A stretch of DNA of 5,778 nucleotides from JBEKDJ01 sp050014415. Its GTDB lineage: Bacteria > Desulfobacterota > BSN033 > UBA1163. The stretch covers positions 1 through 5,778 of the forward strand of contig JBEKDJ010000319.1 of NCBI GenBank assembly GCA_050014415.1. Direction: 5' to 3'. Shown here one piece after another: positions 4,963 through 5,778 of this stretch; the stretch's first letter is position 1, and every line of letters starts with the position of its first letter. Under the pieces are notes generated by a model. The model saw nothing but the letters and a program-made list of their open reading frames with translations, searched no databases and had not been told where the DNA came from. Made by a program: the position numbers and the translations under genes.

Positions 4963-5685
4963 ACTCCACCGTTCCCCAATGTAGGCCTTCTGAATTTCTG
5001 AATCGGCTAGAAGTTCATCCCCTCTGCCACTCATGGCAATCTTCCCGGTCTTCAAGACATAAGCCTGATGGGCTATCTTCAAAGCCTGATGAATGTTCTG
5101 TTCCACAAGAAGAATGGTCACCTTCTGGCTGTTCAGGGTAGAGATCAGTTCAAACATTGTTCTCACAAAAATGGGGCTCAGCCCGAGAGAAGGCTCATCA
5201 AGCATCAGAAGATGCGGCTGGGCCATGAGGGCCCGGGCAATTGCCAACATCTGCTGCTCGCCCCCGCTCAATGAACCTGCTGTCTGGCTTTTTCGCTCTT
5301 TTAGCACGGGAAAAAGGCCATAGGCTCTTTCCAAGGATTGTGCGAAAAGGGAGCGGGCCCTTGGAGGATAGGCACCAAGTTTCAGATTCTCCAGGACCGT
5401 AAGTTTAGAAAAGAGGCGCCGCCCCTCCGGCACATGGGAGATGCCTATGTTCACCACCTCCTGAGCCTTTTGCCTAGCCAGAGATTTCCCCGAAAAAAGG
5501 ATCTCCCCTCTCTTAGCATGGATGATTCCTGAAATCGTTTTCAGCAGAGTCGTCTTTCCGGCTCCGTTGGCCCCCACAAGCGCAACGATTGCCCCTTCAT
5601 CCACATGAATGGACAAATCCCAGACGGCCTGAACATCACCGTAAAGGACATCCACTCCCTTCACTTCAAGCAGGTGATTCTCCAA
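4951..5685 (-). CDS. livF: Branched-chain amino acid ABC transporter ATPase LivF
   Basis: This 244-residue cytoplasmic ATPase has Walker A GANGAGKT at residues 38-45, the VPEGRRLF block at 85-92 (the Q-loop position is Glu, typical of LivF), signature LSGGEQQ at 139-145, Walker B LLMLDEPS at 159-166, and VEQN at 194-197, where LivF proteins lack the usual switch histidine. It pairs with LivG to drive import through LivH/LivM. The start is TTG at 5685: GAGG lies 6 nt upstream, and an in-frame TGA sits just beyond. The first 20 bp overlap the end of livG, so translation is probably coupled. Length matches the family and all catalytic motifs are intact. The gene ends with TAG at 4951-4953. Confidence 0.96.
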   Translation of the reverse strand: MENHLLEVKGVDVLYGDVQAVWDLSIHVDEGAIVALVGANGAGKTTLLKTISGIIHAKRGEILFSGKSLARQKAQEVVNIGISHVPEGRRLFSKLTVLENLKLGAYPPRARSLFAQSLERAYGLFPVLKERKSQTAGSLSGGEQQMLAIARALMAQPHLLMLDEPSLGLSPIFVRTMFELISTLNSQKVTILLVEQNIHQALKIAHQAYVLKTGKIAMSGRGDELLADSEIQKAYIGERWSKPR

Positions 5686-5778
5686 GGTATGCCTCGATCA
5701 CTTTCTTGTCATTCGCTATCTCATCCGGTTTCCCATCGGCAATCTTCAAACCGTAATCCAATACCGCAACCCGATCAC
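5666..5778 (-). CDS. livG: Branched-chain amino acid ABC transporter ATPase LivG, C-terminal part
   Basis: The frame is open from the window edge to TGA at 5666-5668, giving 36 complete codons. The peptide begins DRVAVLDYGLKIADGKPDEI and continues to KKVIEAYLGESPA. The 'VLDYGxxIAxGxPxEI' then 'VIEAYLG' pattern is the standard LivG C-terminus just after the switch-histidine region. Walker motifs lie outside the window. It would form the ATPase pair with LivF, whose gene overlaps its end by 20 bp and reads in the same direction. Identity rests on the terminal motif plus operon position. Confidence 0.88.
   Translation of the reverse strand, partial: DRVAVLDYGLKIADGKPDEIANDKKVIEAYLGESPA

Overview
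The window is bacterial. The right three quarters (about 1512-5778, all minus strand) hold most of a branched-chain amino acid (LIV/HAAT-type) ABC importer operon. In transcription order it reads: the tail of the ATPase LivG (cut by the window edge), ATPase LivF, permease LivH, permease LivM, then a periplasmic type-1 substrate-binding protein with a Sec signal peptide. The two ATPases energise import through the LivH/LivM channel, and the binding protein delivers the ligand. An exported binding protein indicates a diderm (Gram-negative) cell. The style of the proteins and the IS-like debris would fit a Desulfobacterota or similar anaerobic, syntrophic lineage, but that assignment is only an impression.

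Spacing within the operon varies. livG and livF overlap by 20 bp, livF starts with TTG, livH and livM are 3 bp apart, a 95-bp gap with nested inverted repeats separates livF from livH, and a roughly 280-nt leader precedes the binding-protein gene. That leader carries an orphan perfect anti-Shine-Dalgarno match, three very short ORFs and a 9-bp-arm inverted repeat. The binding-protein start is best placed at 2732, seven codons inside the longest ORF, because a perfect AAGGAGG precedes that ATG. A perfect 13-bp hairpin with a 7-nt loop (1408-1440) lies just beyond the end of the operon.

The left quarter (1-1480) looks different: AT-richer, sparsely coding and full of debris. It starts with the C-terminal end of an unknown protein, overlapped by a truncated ParA/Soj-type ATPase N-terminus whose Walker A box is damaged (KSGLGK for KGGVGK). 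A stop-interrupted relic follows. Next comes one intact accessory gene, a 158-residue predicted HExxH zinc metallopeptidase (371-847). Beyond it are a possible IS21-family terminal-repeat remnant (about 930-985), a 22-codon minus-strand ORF with a doubled ribosome-binding site, and a 46-residue plus-strand ORF of unknown function (1281-1421).

I do not see a convincing undescribed system. The items most worth a second look are the metallopeptidase beside the ParA relic, the unusual leader of the binding-protein gene, and the structured livF-livH gap.
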